Under the pieces are notes generated by a model that saw nothing but the letters and a program-made list of their open reading frames with translations, was not told the origin of the DNA and did no database searches. From Nectonema munidae (taxonomy: Eukaryota > Nematomorpha > Nectonematoida > Nectonematidae), in the NCBI GenBank assembly GCA_030549495.1, contig JAUIRK010001052.1, forward strand, positions 2,046,001-2,110,000: DNA of 64,000 bases. The letters are read 5' to 3'. This document shows, piece after piece, positions 21,990 through 32,815 of this stretch (positions within the stretch are counted from its first letter, which is position 1; every line of letters begins with the position of its first letter). The position numbers and the translations under genes are program-made.

Positions 21990-22743
21990 AATAGAAGAAA
22001 TATTAAAAGAGGTTCTTCCAGAAAAATCCAATGTATATTCGTTTTGTGTTTCTTCATAATTAAGGTTTTTAGGAGGACAAACATATGAAGAAAAAAAGAT
22101 AAAGGTTTTCATTCTCGTTGAATTCTTCATATATTCTTTCCAACAGCCGTTCCTTTTCTTCTCTCTTCTTTTTATTTCCACCACTCCAACAATATCCAGA
22201 ATCTACGCTTTCAATTTCGGCCATGTCTTTCCATATTTTTTCTTCCGACTTCATAAAAAATGAAAAAACCTCCCAAACATTAGTTTTTTCGTTGGGGAGA
22301 CAAGATTTCAAACTAAAAAAAATATATATTAAAAATCTAAATTAGATAAAACTGTAAAGTTATTTAACATGTTGTGAAAACCCTCACAATGATTGTTGGT
22401 CCTCACCTTTCTATTATATACATTCCATGAATATATATCTCGAAGCCAAGTATTTTCAAAATAAAAGTGAAATTGCTCAATATTGAATGGATTCATCAAG
22501 TTTTTTATTTTTCTATAAACTACTTTTACCTAAAAAAAAAGATGCAATTAATGATAGAAAAGTATTTACAAAAAAATATACTTGTAAAGGTGGAAGAAAA
22601 GCAAGTGCAAGGACAAATCTAACACATTTACGAAAGGATTCACTTGTTAAATATAGTCGGCCGAAACCAAGAAATTTTATTTTTTTATAATTGCTTTGCG
22701 AAAAATGAAAATAACATCCTGTGAATTTTGCATTTGGAACTTC
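21990..22743 (-). pseudogene. MULE transposase, copy 1 (C-terminal exons)
   Basis: Minus strand: exon from 22743 (acceptor CTTCAG) reads EVPNAKFTGCYFHFSQSNYK ... RFVLALAFLPPLQ; a 52-bp intron (22581-22530); the next exon reads VKVVYRKIKNLM ... FHFYFENTWL ... RKVRTNNHCEGFHN, the conserved MULE C-x2-G... and NN-x-EG-H motifs; a 56-bp intron (22368-22313); the last exon reads LKSCLPNEKTNVWEVFSFF. Intron positions are the same as in copy 2. MULE transposases use a DDE RNase-H core, and the C-Y-F-H-F and EGWH motifs are hallmarks. The DDE N-terminal half is missing, so it is a truncated copy with the remaining exons fairly well kept. Confidence 0.75.
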
Positions 22744-22789
22744 CTGAAGTATTAAAAATATTATAATATATATACATATCTTCAACCTG

Positions 22790-23011
22790 TATACTACGAT
22801 GGTTTCTATTCCATGTACAAATAACTAGGGAGACAATGTTCAACTTTCTGTTCACATTCTGCTAGATGTAAGATTTGATATACCTCATTCGGGGAGACGA
22901 TGCTCATTAAGTTATTACCTATATAAATTATACCTGTATACTACGTTGGTTCATCTCCAACCTGTATACCGCGATAATTCATCTCCAACCTATATAATAT
23001 ATTTTATCAAA
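22790..23011. repeat. Short repeated words CAACCTGTATACTACG
   Basis: CAACCTGTATACTACG-like words occur at about 22783, 22929 and 22958, and GGGAGACAATG / GGGAGACGATG near 22830 and 22900. Degenerate local duplication linked to the tandem repeat downstream (both contain CAAACTTTCTGTTCA-type words). Confidence 0.45.
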
Positions 23012-23331
23012 TCAAAATAAAATTCTGTAATCAAAGAATCGAAAAATATTCTTTAAAAAATCAAAAAATATCAAACTTTCTGTTCATATTTTGCTACCTC
23101 ATACGATGTTACAAAAGTTATTACCTATACTTTGCAATTTGCACGATTTTAAATATTATATTTGTCAAATAATCAAAATAAAATTCTGTAATCAAAGAAT
23201 CGAAAAATATTCTTTAAAAAATCAAAAAATATCAAACTTTCTGTTCATATTTTGCTACGTCATACGATGTTACAAAAGTTATTACCTATACTTTGCAATT
23301 TGCACGATTTTAAATATTATATTTGTCGAAT
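23012..23331. repeat. Tandem duplication, 160-bp unit x2
   Basis: The unit starting ATCAAAATAAAATTCTGTAA at 23012 repeats at 23172 with visible differences of only a base or two (CTACCTCATA versus CTACGTCATA). The beginning of a third unit (AATCAAAGAATCG) leads into the palindrome. Very recent duplication. Confidence 0.9.
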
Positions 23332-23334
23332 AAT

Positions 23335-23544
23335 CAAAGAATCGAAAAATGTTCAAATCAAAAAATATTTATTCTTTTTAAATATATCGTTGGCTCCCCT
23401 TACTTTTAGTTTCGTATGTGCATAATTTGATAAAAATTAATTATTAAAGACTAGGTTTATCTTTCAATTTTAAAAGTAAGGGGAGCCAACGATATATTTA
23501 AAAAGAATAAATATTTTTTGATTTGAACATTTTTCGATTCTTTG
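23335..23544. repeat. Perfect 74-bp inverted repeat with 62-bp loop
   Basis: 23335-23408 and 23471-23544 are exact reverse complements over 74 bases by eye, including TTGGCTCCCCTTACTTTTA. The arms begin within the 160-bp tandem unit. The 62-bp centre (23409-23470) is not symmetrical. A perfect arm implies recent formation or gene conversion. Confidence 0.92.
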
Positions 23545-23599
23545 AAATTTTATAAAGAAATTATTTTTTTGCAAAGTATCGATCTAATCTGACAGAAAA

Positions 23600-23740
23600 G
23601 GTTTAAAGGTGGTGTGGTATTTTCATTGATAAGGCGCAGAAGCACCGCTCACATCAAGCTATGAGTTTTTGGCAGAGGCAAGGCTTGAACTTGGAACAAT
23701 CATTTCCATTGCCTTACGAGCCTCCAGCCCTTTTGTCAAG
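23600..23740 (-). repeat. tRNA-derived SINE, diverged copy
   Basis: TGGTATTTTCATTGATAAGG and ACCGCTCACATCAAGCTATG match the body of the SINE at 8600-8760 (GTTTTCATTGACAAGG, ACCGCTTATGTCAAACTATG). The B box is degenerate (CTTGAACTTGGAA on the plus strand). Confidence 0.6.
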
Positions 23741-23900
23741 GTTTAAAAATTTTAAACAATTTACAATGTGTGGCATTTGTTCTCTTGCATAGCGTAATAA
23801 TATGTAAAATTGAAAACATTAATTGTGAACTTATATAATTTTTGTTATAAAACTGTTATTTGAAAATATTAATAAAAAAGGGAGAGAGTACAATAAATTT

Positions 23901-25693
23901 TTATAATTTTTTTGAATTATCAAAAAAAGGTTTCTCTCCTACAAAATATAAAATATTGTAAAAATTAAAAATGCATTTATTTTTACTAATAATAGTAGCA
24001 ATGCTTAACAACATAGCATCGCTACTAATCTTCGTAAAATTTATATTTTCACTTTGATCTTCTATGTCCATGTTTTTGGATTTTGAGATGAACTGTGAAA
24101 CTTTGTTTAAATAAGAAAGAACATCTTTGTCTTCTCTAAAGTTATTTTTCAACTCTGTCAAAAATATTTCATCTTTTTTCCATTTTAATTTACTGATGTT
24201 TTTTCCATTCTCCATTTGATTTTCATTTCTTCCTTTTGAAAAAACTCTAAAACTTCCCAAATATTGGGCTTTTCAGCTGGTAACGAACTTCTAAGACTAA
24301 AATCAACATTTCAATCACTAATTTTATGCTATAAAAATCAAGATACCCATTATGCCAACCTTCACAGTGATTATTCGTTCTTATTTTTCTATCATAAATA
24401 TTCCATATGCTAGGATGGAAAAAATAAAGCCAAGTTTTTTCAAAATAAAAATAAAAACTTTCCATATCAAACACATTTTTTGTCAAGGCTTTTATCCTTT
24501 TATATACCTTTTCAACCTAAAAACCATAATAAAATAAATTCAAAATATTATACTTATACGAGGGTACTTCATTTAAAGAGAGAAAAGCTAATGAAAGAAT
24601 CAATCTTATAGTTATTCGAAAAGTGAGGTTTTTTGAATACTTCACTTTAAACCCTTGGTTTACTAAATTTTTGTAAACAGAAGATGTAAAATGGAAATAG
24701 AATCCTCTGTATTCACTATCAGGATACACCTATCATAAAAATAAAAAGTAAATTTAACTTAGTTTGTAACTATACTTTTTTGGCCGCATTTATAATTGCA
24801 ACTTCAAAATCACCGTTGATATACTTAGGATTGATTGATAAATCTTTCAAGTGATTAAATATTATTCTAAAAAATAAAAAAGTTTAATGAGAAAAAAATT
24901 TATGTACTTAAAAATGAGCAAATGAAGTTACTCATAAGATTTTTCTCTTTTATCAGGTAGTAAACAATATAAAATAGGAATTTGATATGTTGGAAAAACA
25001 AATTGTAAAAATTTGTGCAAAATTCGGGGGACATTTTTTAAATGTTCCATCTACAAATATTTCTCCCAAGGCTCCTCATCATTAAACAATATCTAAAAAA
25101 ACTTGAATTAGGAAAATTATTTAAAAAATAGTTAAAAAAAAACCTCAAAACAAAAGCTGAAAAGCAGAGCAGTCTTTTATTGCAATCTAACATCAAGTCC
25201 AACTTCAAAAACACTTCCCCGGTACTCAGAGTTTTCATGTCCATAGGAATTTCAAAATGTAAGTTGGCTGGTTGTTTTTTTCTATCTCTACTTTTTCTTA
25301 TCAATCTTTTAACACTTTCTGGCTTTGCTAATTGATCTCTTTTCTCTTCACTCACGTTATTTATGATATCACTTTTAAAAATTTTAAAGTTAAAATACAA
25401 ATAGATCAAAAAATAATTTTTCGATTACTCATATATCTTTTTCGTTGGTGTGAAAGCTTTTGCACTCGTATCTTTCTTGATTTTTTCAATGATATATCTT
25501 TTGAAACCATTAGCATCATGATTATGTTCAGTCTGAGTTTTTATTATATTAAAGTCACCTCTAACATCTTTTTTGTAAATAATTTTTCCTAAATTTTCTC
25601 ATAAAAATATGTTCCTCAAAAAAATAATAATTTTTTACCTTTACATTTGTTGCTGCTATGTAATGTACAATACAATGTTTTTGTTGTTTTACC
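23901..25693 (-). pseudogene. MULE transposase gene, copy 2: FLYWCH domain plus DDE core, eight exons
   Basis: Best MULE copy. From 25693 downward: FLYWCH zinc-finger exon (KTTKTLYCTLHSSNKCK; then IIKTQTEHNHDANGF with the H-x-H ligands), a KRLIRKSRDRKKQPAN linker, the DDE start (VDGTFKKCPPNFAQIFT), a second core block (YINGDFEVAIINAAKK), YRGFYFHF, and RTNNHCEGWHNG, then the C-terminal LRSSLPAEKPNIWEVLEFF. Seven GT-AG introns join these in phase: 25638-25589, 25428-25372, 25143-25093, 24931-24867, 24775-24730, 24567-24517 and 24346-24297 (46-65 bp). FLYWCH plus MULE architecture is known in animal Mutator-like elements; the protein would bind element ends and cut DNA in the nucleus. Damage: a shift just before the DGTFK block, one after it, and one near 24170 in the last exon. 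No start codon is assigned. Confidence 0.8.
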
Positions 25694-25959
25694 TTAACTC
25701 ATAAAATTTAAATTTGTTGATAAAAAATAATCATAAAAACTTACTTTCACTTTTTTTATAGTAAGTGTAGTTGTTAATTATAAAAACCATTTAAAATAAA
25801 GAAAACAGGCAAAGATTTTAATAGTCAACGTACTTGTTATGTAAAACAATATATGAAAAACTTATAAATCAAAAACGGACATATTGATGTACAATATCCT
25901 ACTTAGTCTCTTACATTAATAATCGTATTAGTTATAGAGTTATAATAACTGTGTGTTTT
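25694..25959. other. 5' region of MULE copy 2
   Basis: Expected to hold the start of the MULE gene on the minus strand, but no clear first exon was recognised. AT-rich. Confidence 0.35.
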
Positions 25960-26215
25960 CAGCGTAGACGGATAATCTCTGAAGTCGGAAAATCTCTGAA
26001 GTAAGTTCTTTGTGCATAAGCCGCTTTCTCTCTCTCTCTAGCTGGCCTATCTTCCCCTGTGTTACCATTTCTCTGTCACTTTTCTCACTCCCCAAAGTGT
26101 AATATACGCCAATATCACAACGCCAGGAAACAATTTATAAAAGAGATGAGGAAGTTTAAAGCTTCATAATATCTCACTCAAAGTGAATCTTCACTCACTA
26201 AAGTGTAACCGTTCT
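25960..26215. repeat. Long inverted repeat, left arm
   Basis: Reverse complement of 27780-28020 with indels. Matching landmarks: CTCTGAAGTCGGAAAATC, CTAGCTGGCCTATCTTCC, CACTTTTCTCACT and CAATTTATAAAAGAGATGAGG. Together with the right arm it encloses about 1.6 kb without a gene, a likely non-autonomous element; the arm length suits MULE or foldback types. Confidence 0.7.
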
Positions 26216-26236
26216 TATGAAGAAAAAATAGACTTT

Positions 26237-26330
26237 AACCAGGGGTGTGCTAACTTTTTCAACGGCGAGTACAATTCTAAAAAATATATGAGTATCTGGG
26301 CCATTTACTCAAAGTAAGTACGATTCTCCT
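26237..26330. mobile_element. hAT-like single end
   Basis: CAGGGGTGTGCTAACTTTTT resembles hAT termini of the CAGGGGT type. No matching opposite end was found, so a solitary remnant is the most that can be claimed. Confidence 0.3.
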
Positions 26331-27179
26331 GGTTTAAGTAACATAAATTAATTATTTGAAAAACATTAAAAAATCATTATTAAGAAAAGATATACAATCG
26401 AAAGATTAATATAAAACAGATGAAGAATAACGAAACAAGACAATATTTTAGTAGCAAGTGAAAACAACCACCCCGCATCACCCTTTTGAAGAACCACCAC
26501 CCCAAATAGCTTTCCAATAATATTATACAGAATATACCACTGAAGAAAAATTAAAAAAATTTATTTAGTAAAAACTAAAATATTAAAATTTTGATTTAGT
26601 AAAGGCAAAATAAAATCTTGAAAATTCATTTTGTGAGAAGAATTAAAAAAATAAACAATAAGTATACATCTATAATATTATATAGCTGACTTGCAAAACA
26701 GGATATTGTTTCAAGATTATACAGTGTTATAAGATTAAATATATACTAGTGTATCAGTGTAATCCGATTAAAAACACCTTGTTTAGTATACGCTCGATTT
26801 AATTATACAATACACATTTCAAAGTTTAAATAAATATAAAACTCAACTGAAGAATACACCCTAAAATCTCTCTTCTGAAGAATAGTCCCCCAGAATTGTT
26901 GGGTTGATTGTTCTTCATATGATCCCAAAACAGTTAAAACATTAAGGTAATTAGTCCACAAAAAAACAGAAATGTCCGCTTACTCGGGAGTAATTAAAAA
27001 AATGGCCCTCAATCTCAGAGACGATACTAGGAATTGGGGGGAATTATAATTCTGATAGAGGGGCCCAACTCTACATAGTAAAATTTATCGGTGTTTATAT
27101 TTAATATAAAAAAACAGGAAAAAAGACATCAAAAAATTTTTAAGTCACTATGGATACTTTTATTGCTTTACTTTTAACA
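26331..27179. other. Interior of the inverted-repeat element
   Basis: No coding potential or known repeat seen; AT-rich. Confidence 0.4.
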
Positions 27180-27297
27180 TTAACCGTTAACGCCCAATGG
27201 ATTTACAAAAATAAAATCGTCTGGTTTATCAAAGCTCTTTAATACAAATCTTCTGTTTACATTAGATATCGTCTGATTATTCTGGTCGTCAACGGGG
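27180..27297. mobile_element. Diverged piggyBac-type MITE
   Basis: TTAACCGTTAACGCCC at the left, two TCGTCTG words inside (AAATCGTCTGG, ATATCGTCTGA) and GGTCGTCAACGG at the right resemble the 31.5-kb MITE. The right TTAA is lost. Confidence 0.5.
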
Positions 27298-27779
27298 AGG
27301 GGCAACTAGGAATTAATATATTCCTTTAGAAAAAGATTCTTCTAGTTTTTTATTAGCAATATCTTTCAAAATATTTTTCGAGATATAATTCTAAAATATA
27401 GTTTATTAATTTTTAAAAACCTCTTTCAAAAACCTTGTAAGACTTAAAGTAATAAAAACTAAATTTATGAACATAAATTTATAGATTTTGGTTGGCTGTC
27501 TGTAAATATTAATATTTTCATGTGATTTTAAAATTTTAGAGAAAAAATGTCTTTTTTGAAATTTGAAGCTGTAGAAAACTTAAATGTATAAACTTAACGG
27601 TTAAACGTATAGTAAAAATGGAGAACATTCTTATCGCAGCACTGATGCAATAAGTGAGGAGAGCGAGAATGATTGTGGGAAAATCCACACATGTGAAAAT
27701 AATAGTACAACTTTTGTGCTAATAAAATGCCCGAGTTAGTATTACCAAATATGGATGATACCATGTGTAGCTCAGTTAA
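27298..27779. other. Interior of the inverted-repeat element, continued
   Basis: No feature recognised. The minus-strand frame 27594-27854 overlaps the arm and lacks any domain. Confidence 0.35.
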
Positions 27780-28020
27780 TTCAAATAAAACATTGAATTT
27801 CCTCATCTCTTTATAAATTGTTTCCCAGTGTAAGTGATATTGGCGAGATGTCACACTTTGGTGAGTAAGAAAAGTGAAAGAGAAAATGTAACACAGAGGA
27901 AGATAGGTCAGCTAGAGAGAGGGAGGAGCGCCTTATGCACAAAGCGTGAAAAATTATTACTTCACAGATTTTCCATGGAACTTCAGTGATTTTCCGACTT
28001 CAGAGACTTTCCTAGAACCT
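27780..28020. repeat. Long inverted repeat, right arm
   Basis: Partner of 25960-26215: CCTCATCTCTTTATAAATTG, GAAGATAGGTCAGCTAG and GATTTTCCGACTTCAGAG. Ends near TCCTAGAACC, a word also found at 21340 and 28160. Confidence 0.7.
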
Positions 28021-28039
28021 GTTTTCAGTTTAAAGATTA

Positions 28040-28275
28040 TGTATGAGAAGAGATATAAACAATAAGTAAGACAAATACATCATGCTGATTGTATGCCTCT
28101 CTTTCTCTGCAAGATGGTATGATGTTATATTCGCCCTTTCATTCCACTTGCCCTTTTATTCCTAGAACCCTTTCTCTGCTTCTTTGAACCTAAGCTCGCA
28201 ACTTTCCCACATGTTTACAACATTAAAATTTTTCTTTAGTATTCCACTGTTCACTCGGGTTCTAGGAGAATGATG
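28040..28275. repeat. Repeat inverted relative to 21240-21350
   Basis: TGCCTCTCTTTCTCTGCAAG, ATGGTATGAT and GCCCTTTTATTCC are the reverse complement of the 21.24-21.35 kb sequence (AATAAAAGGGCA, ATCATACCATCTTGCAG). Contains GGTTCTAGGAGAA twice in opposite orientation. Probably part of MULE-type terminal sequence bracketing the 21-28 kb cluster. Confidence 0.55.
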
Positions 28276-28454
28276 ATATTTGGAGAAGAACGGTACAATT
28301 TTAAGTAGATTTTATTTTTTAAGGAGGTAATATTATTGCTGGTATTTTGTTAAATAAAAGATTTACTCAACGTTTTCAATTTATTTTCTTTACAACTTTT
28401 ATTTATGAAGTCTCAGCGCCATTTTATCTACAATTTTAAGTACTTTGATCTTAC

Positions 28455-28900
28455 CGCTTTAATAAACACATGTTTCCAATGGGTTCCATCTAAAGAGTTG
28501 CTTATACCAGACTTTAAAAACGCAGATTCGATCATGGATTTTGGGATCTCATTCCAACAATTTAAGATCCACTAGCAAATGGTAGGTAGATCCACCTTTT
28601 TTCTTTTGCCTGTAGGGGTCATTACTTTTTCTTCATTAGCCCTCCAATTGGCCCACTTGGCTTTTAGGCGATCATTGAAGGGTTTGTTAATGCAGACTTC
28701 AAGTGGTTGCAAGACACTGGTTAGTCCACCTGGTATAATCACAGGAAGAGTTCTATGTTCATTGCGAAGATGGTTCAAAACTTTGAAATTTTGTTAATTG
28801 AAATGTTGAGTGAGTCAACATGGTTTGTAATAGATGAAAATTTTTTTTTTGTAAAATTGTTGCCAAAACAGGGGTGCGGCTTATGCGTGGGTGAATATAT
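28455..28900 (-). pseudogene. Tigger/pogo transposase fragment with one terminal repeat
   Basis: Minus strand encodes VIIPGGLTSVLQPLEVCINK, the end of a pogo-type DDE domain (third catalytic position is E in LQPLE here, D in the 38-kb copy), then KRKKVDLPTIC, a stop, and AFLKSGISNSLDGTHW as in the 38-kb element. Immediately upstream of the codons GGGTGCGGCTTATGCG (28873-28888) resembles the terminal repeat of that element (GTGCGGCTTATAGACG). The N-terminal DNA-binding domain and two-thirds of the catalytic domain are deleted: a shortened derivative. The plus-strand frame 28579-28797 is its shadow. Confidence 0.75.
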
Positions 28901-29400
28901 GTGTTTCTAACGTGATGTTATAATTGTTTCATTCACAAATTTGTTCAATCCACTTTATCATCATTTTAGAGTTTACAATTTTTAAATTTAGATAACGATA
29001 AAATTTTAATTATGATAAGGCTAAAATTTTATATCTTTATTTTGAAGTTGTTTGCGTTCAAAAACTCAATCAAATAATATTTAGGCTGAATTGTTTATTT
29101 TATTTTTTAAACATGTTAGAGCCTAATGTTATACTAAAGGATCTTTCTTCTAGTTTGATTTAAAAGTAACCATCTCAGATATGTCTTCAGGTGACTCATT
29201 TTGAAAATAGGATTTTTTGGCTAATTAATTCCAAAATTTAAACACGGATTATTATCTGTAAAATACGATAAGTATAATTTGTATCAAAGAGTGATAAATC
29301 TACAAATTAAAGAAGGAAACTTCCACATTAATTTGAATGGATTATTTTAACAATAGAATAAAGAGCAAACCTTTTGAATGGATTAACAATAGAAAAACAC
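28901..29400. other. No recognised feature
   Basis: AT-rich DNA without supported genes or repeats. Confidence 0.4.
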
Positions 29401-29462
29401 TCAGAGAGAGAGAGAGGGTGTATATAAATATTAAAAGAATCACAGAGAGTGTGTGTGTGTGT
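29401..29462. repeat. Microsatellites (GA)n and (GT)n
   Basis: AGAGAGAGAGAGGG near 29404 and GAGTGTGTGTGTGTGT near 29447. The open frames across them in both strands are not genes. Confidence 0.9.
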
Positions 29463-30349
29463 ATAAAAATCAACTTCAGTCAAATACCATTCATTAAAAT
29501 GCAGGAACATTTGAGTGATTTTTTTGTTTCCATTCATTTATAATTAGATGTATCATTTTCCCCACAATGATTCAAGATACATCCTCTTTCAACATATTGT
29601 TTTCTGAGGTATTTGAATTTTTTTATTTTTCTTTAATTAATATTTGTGAAATAGTTTTACTGAATTTGATGTAATTGAAAAGGATTGCTTGTAGAGTTTT
29701 TTTCCTTATTCTAATACTGTTGTTAACTAATTTCTTATGTTAAAATATCTTATCAGGATTTTTTCTTCTTTTTTTAAATATCTTTTTCAAACTCTTCATT
29801 TTAAAGCTTTTGTCACTATATGCATGTTATATTATTCTTTATCACGGTGCTACAATATTTTTTAGGTTTGCTCCGCCATTTTATATCTTAAACTGGTTTT
29901 TTAATAAATTAATTAATTAATAAATATATAAAGCTGAAGATGGAATTATAGCTCTTTTTTCTTCTGTTACTTTTAGTGTTCTCCAATGGATGGTTTGGTA
30001 GAATAATTAAAAATTAAGACTTTGCACTGATTGTAATAATAATTAGTCCAATTTAGTGAAATGATGCCATTCAAAAGAATGGAAATCTGGTATAATTCTT
30101 TTTGCAATTGGTGAAAATAATATTCACAAAAAGTATTTTGCATAAATTTGGCTTGCTTTTCATTAGTAACACACGTGTTAAATCGCTTAATTCTCAAGAC
30201 AATTTTGTTTAAAATCAGTTTTACATTGACAATTTCGATGAAAATTTTTAATTTTAAAAAGATGAATAAAAATTTCTTATAGAAGCAAGGTAAATTTCGG
30301 CAAGTTCACTTGTTATTTGGTGAATTGGAAGAGAAATGTAAAATGTTTT
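29463..30349. other. No recognised feature
   Basis: AT-rich; short frames only (e.g. 29973-30197 minus), none with a domain or splice context. Confidence 0.4.
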
Positions 30350-30720
30350 AAGCTAGTGATGTTTAAATTGGTGCCCGCGTGCTGCATGCTGCCCTGAGTA
30401 ATCTCAAATGATGCCTGCTACCTCTTTTGAATCAGAGTAATATAAAGCAAGACGCGATTCTAGAGCATTATCACTCATGAATTCCACCTTTCACACGCTA
30501 TTGATAGTATCCATTTTAACATATTTTGTGATAAATATTAATGCTTTATATCAAAATATTATATATTTTACTGTTGTGGAATTAATTTTTCTTTATTTTT
30601 TAATGCTAGCTGACTAATTTAATAATAAATGATAATAGTAAATTAGTAAAAAAACAAAATGCGGCCCCAAGTCCAGATTTTTTTCAACGCGCAGGCCAGG
30701 CGACACTGTTTTAATCTGAA
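30350..30720. mobile_element. Possible hAT-like MITE
   Basis: GC-rich ends (GGTGCCCGCGTGCTGCATGC near 30370; AACGCGCAGGCCAGGCGACA near 30690) flank an AT-rich centre, a pattern of non-autonomous hAT elements. The terminal repeats themselves are too diverged to align well. Confidence 0.35.
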
Positions 30721-30815
30721 TGTAAAAAATAGAAAAGAAGCACTATACGAAATTAAATTTTAGAAGAAATATATATGTGTACCAAGCCTATCATTCTAAT
30801 TTCTAATTTAATATA

Positions 30816-31795
30816 CACTGCTCCCTCGCTTTACCGCCACCCCGATTTACCGCCAACCCCGCATACCGCCATACAATTATGTAGACCCGATTTCTCTCCA
30901 TTATAATTCCCCCGATTTAATGCCCCTCGCTATCCGCCATACGCCAATAACATTGATAGAACAAGCACACTTTACTTCATTGAAATAACCCTCGATTTAA
31001 CGCCATGCGTTGTTGATGGAATTTTAGCAGTGATTTGAGTTATTTGATCCCTCGCACAAACGCCACCCCGTTTCAATGCCTCCGGCTTAATGCGATAAAA
31101 TTATATAGATCAAATTTCTCTCTTTTATAACTCCCCCAATATAACGCCACTGTTGTCAGCCGTCCGCCATATTTATTTACAGAACGGATATACTTTTTTC
31201 GTCAAATTTAGCCGCGATTTTATATCATGTATTGCTGTCAAATTAACTATAATAATATTTACTTTTATTTATTCAAAAATAATAGCCTTTGCCATAATTT
31301 TTCTTCTATTTATGTTTTAGTGACACTTTTGTACTCATTAGGCATTTTTAGTTACTGTTGATAAAGGAAATTCACACAAGAAAATATTTCGGCCTACTAG
31401 TAACAAATCTAGAAAGTGATATTATAATAAGAAAAACGCTCAAATGAGGTTTTGAACTCAAAGTGTAAAGAAAAAGCAACGCTGGATTTTAACTTCAAAA
31501 AATAAATAAATTTAAATAAATTTTTGGATTTCTTACTTTAACCCATTTAGGACCAATGTTCCTATTTTGGAACATAAGTAATTTCATCTTCGTCTGCTTT
31601 TTTCAATGACTTTGAATATAAATCGTCTGCGTTTTTTTTAGATATCGTCTGCTTTGCTTGGTCTTAAATGGGTTAATTAAATGCCGTACTTTAAAATACT
31701 ACTCAAAGCAAATAAGATAGCTACATTTTCGATACCCCCGATATACCGCCAATTGATGATAACGCCAATAGTGGCGGTATATCGAGGGTGCACTG
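30816..31795. mobile_element. Non-autonomous mariner/pogo-type element, 980 bp
   Basis: Left end CACTGCTCCCTCGCTTTACC and right end GTATATCGAGGGTGCACTG are inverted repeats; TA flanks both sides (30814-30815, 31796-31797). Subterminal CGATTTA / ACCGCCA words recur many times (e.g. 30838, 30852, 31010, 31140, 31745), a pattern of transposase-binding repeats. No transposase frame. A piggyBac-type MITE is nested at 31538-31676. Confidence 0.8.
31538..31676. mobile_element. piggyBac-type MITE, 131 bp between TTAA sites
   Basis: TTAA at 31538-31541 and 31673-31676; inner ends CCCATTTAGGACCAA and TTGGTCTTAAATGGG. Contains CGTCTGCTTTTTTCA, AATCGTCTGCG and ATCGTCTGCTT. Nearly identical, inverted, to 63706-63846. 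Confidence 0.88.
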
Positions 31796-31797
31796 TA

Positions 31798-32458
31798 TTC
31801 TTAATTTTCGCACCTAAGATAAAAATCTTTGAAAGCGTCAATCAAAAAGTGGTTGGAAACCGGGAATAAATTTTGATAAAATCTTTGGATACAGTGATAA
31901 CACTCGTCACAAAAAATTATTATATAAATTTTTTAGCTAACTGATGATGATAAGACAAATCTGAAGTGCTGAATCCAAAAATTACATTGGTTTTACTCAA
32001 TCAATTCTAATTTTTTAACCATTGGGCACACATGTTGTCTTTGCGTTATTTTCACATGGTTGTCTATTTTGGCTTCATATAATGCAAATTTTTTATTTAT
32101 TTCTTAAAATAAACAGACTTTAAAGAGTGTGAATTTATCAATAATTTGTACTTTTATTGTACGAATGAATAAAATACGATGTGTAGAGTTTATATTTATT
32201 GTTTTTTGTGTAAAACGAGTTTAACATTACCCAAAAAATACTGTACTATGTAGGAGTAACTGATGATTTACGGCAGAGCAAGAAACGCCTTCAATAAACC
32301 TCTAAAAGAATGCTCTATCATTCAATTGCGGCAGGCTTTTGCATGATGGATCATGAACAAATTGAAAGATGACATCTTTTGCTGTGTTCAACATCGCATA
32401 TCACTGTCAAGTTTTTTACTCCCTTCAATTTTTTATGTTACCAAAAGTTAAATTATAC
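31798..32458. other. No recognised feature
   Basis: AT-rich spacer without supported genes. Confidence 0.4.
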
Positions 32459-32815
32459 TGTGACGTTCGCACCCATCCTTTCGGATATCGTGGCCGCCCG
32501 GAATGCTGAGTCCAGTTCTACTTGGATTTTCCACCCCACTAAACGCCTACCGACCCTTGATACTGCACCTTGATATATCAATAATTTTACAAGAATGTAT
32601 GTTACAAATATATAAATACAGCTGAGTGAACGATACAATCCTAACGCGAACACTCCCAATTTGTGAAACAATCTTAATGTCTAGTGATAGCTTGATTACT
32701 AACAAGGTTAGAATCGGGTCGCCAGAGCACTATCTAACCGTAAAAACCTTTGGATTCTTCAGACGAAGAAAACCAGGATAAAAAACCCGCACCACAGAAT
32801 GTAGCTTGTTCCTAA
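32459..32815 (+). mobile_element. Probable solo LTR-like fossil, copy 1
   Basis: Starts TGTGACGTTCGCACCC, contains a central TATA-like ATATATAAATACA and ends near CGCACCACA. The length (~350 bp), TG...CA limits and central TATA box suit an LTR. A second copy lies at 33523-33875. No retroelement protein is associated; family not assigned. Old and degraded. Confidence 0.4.
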
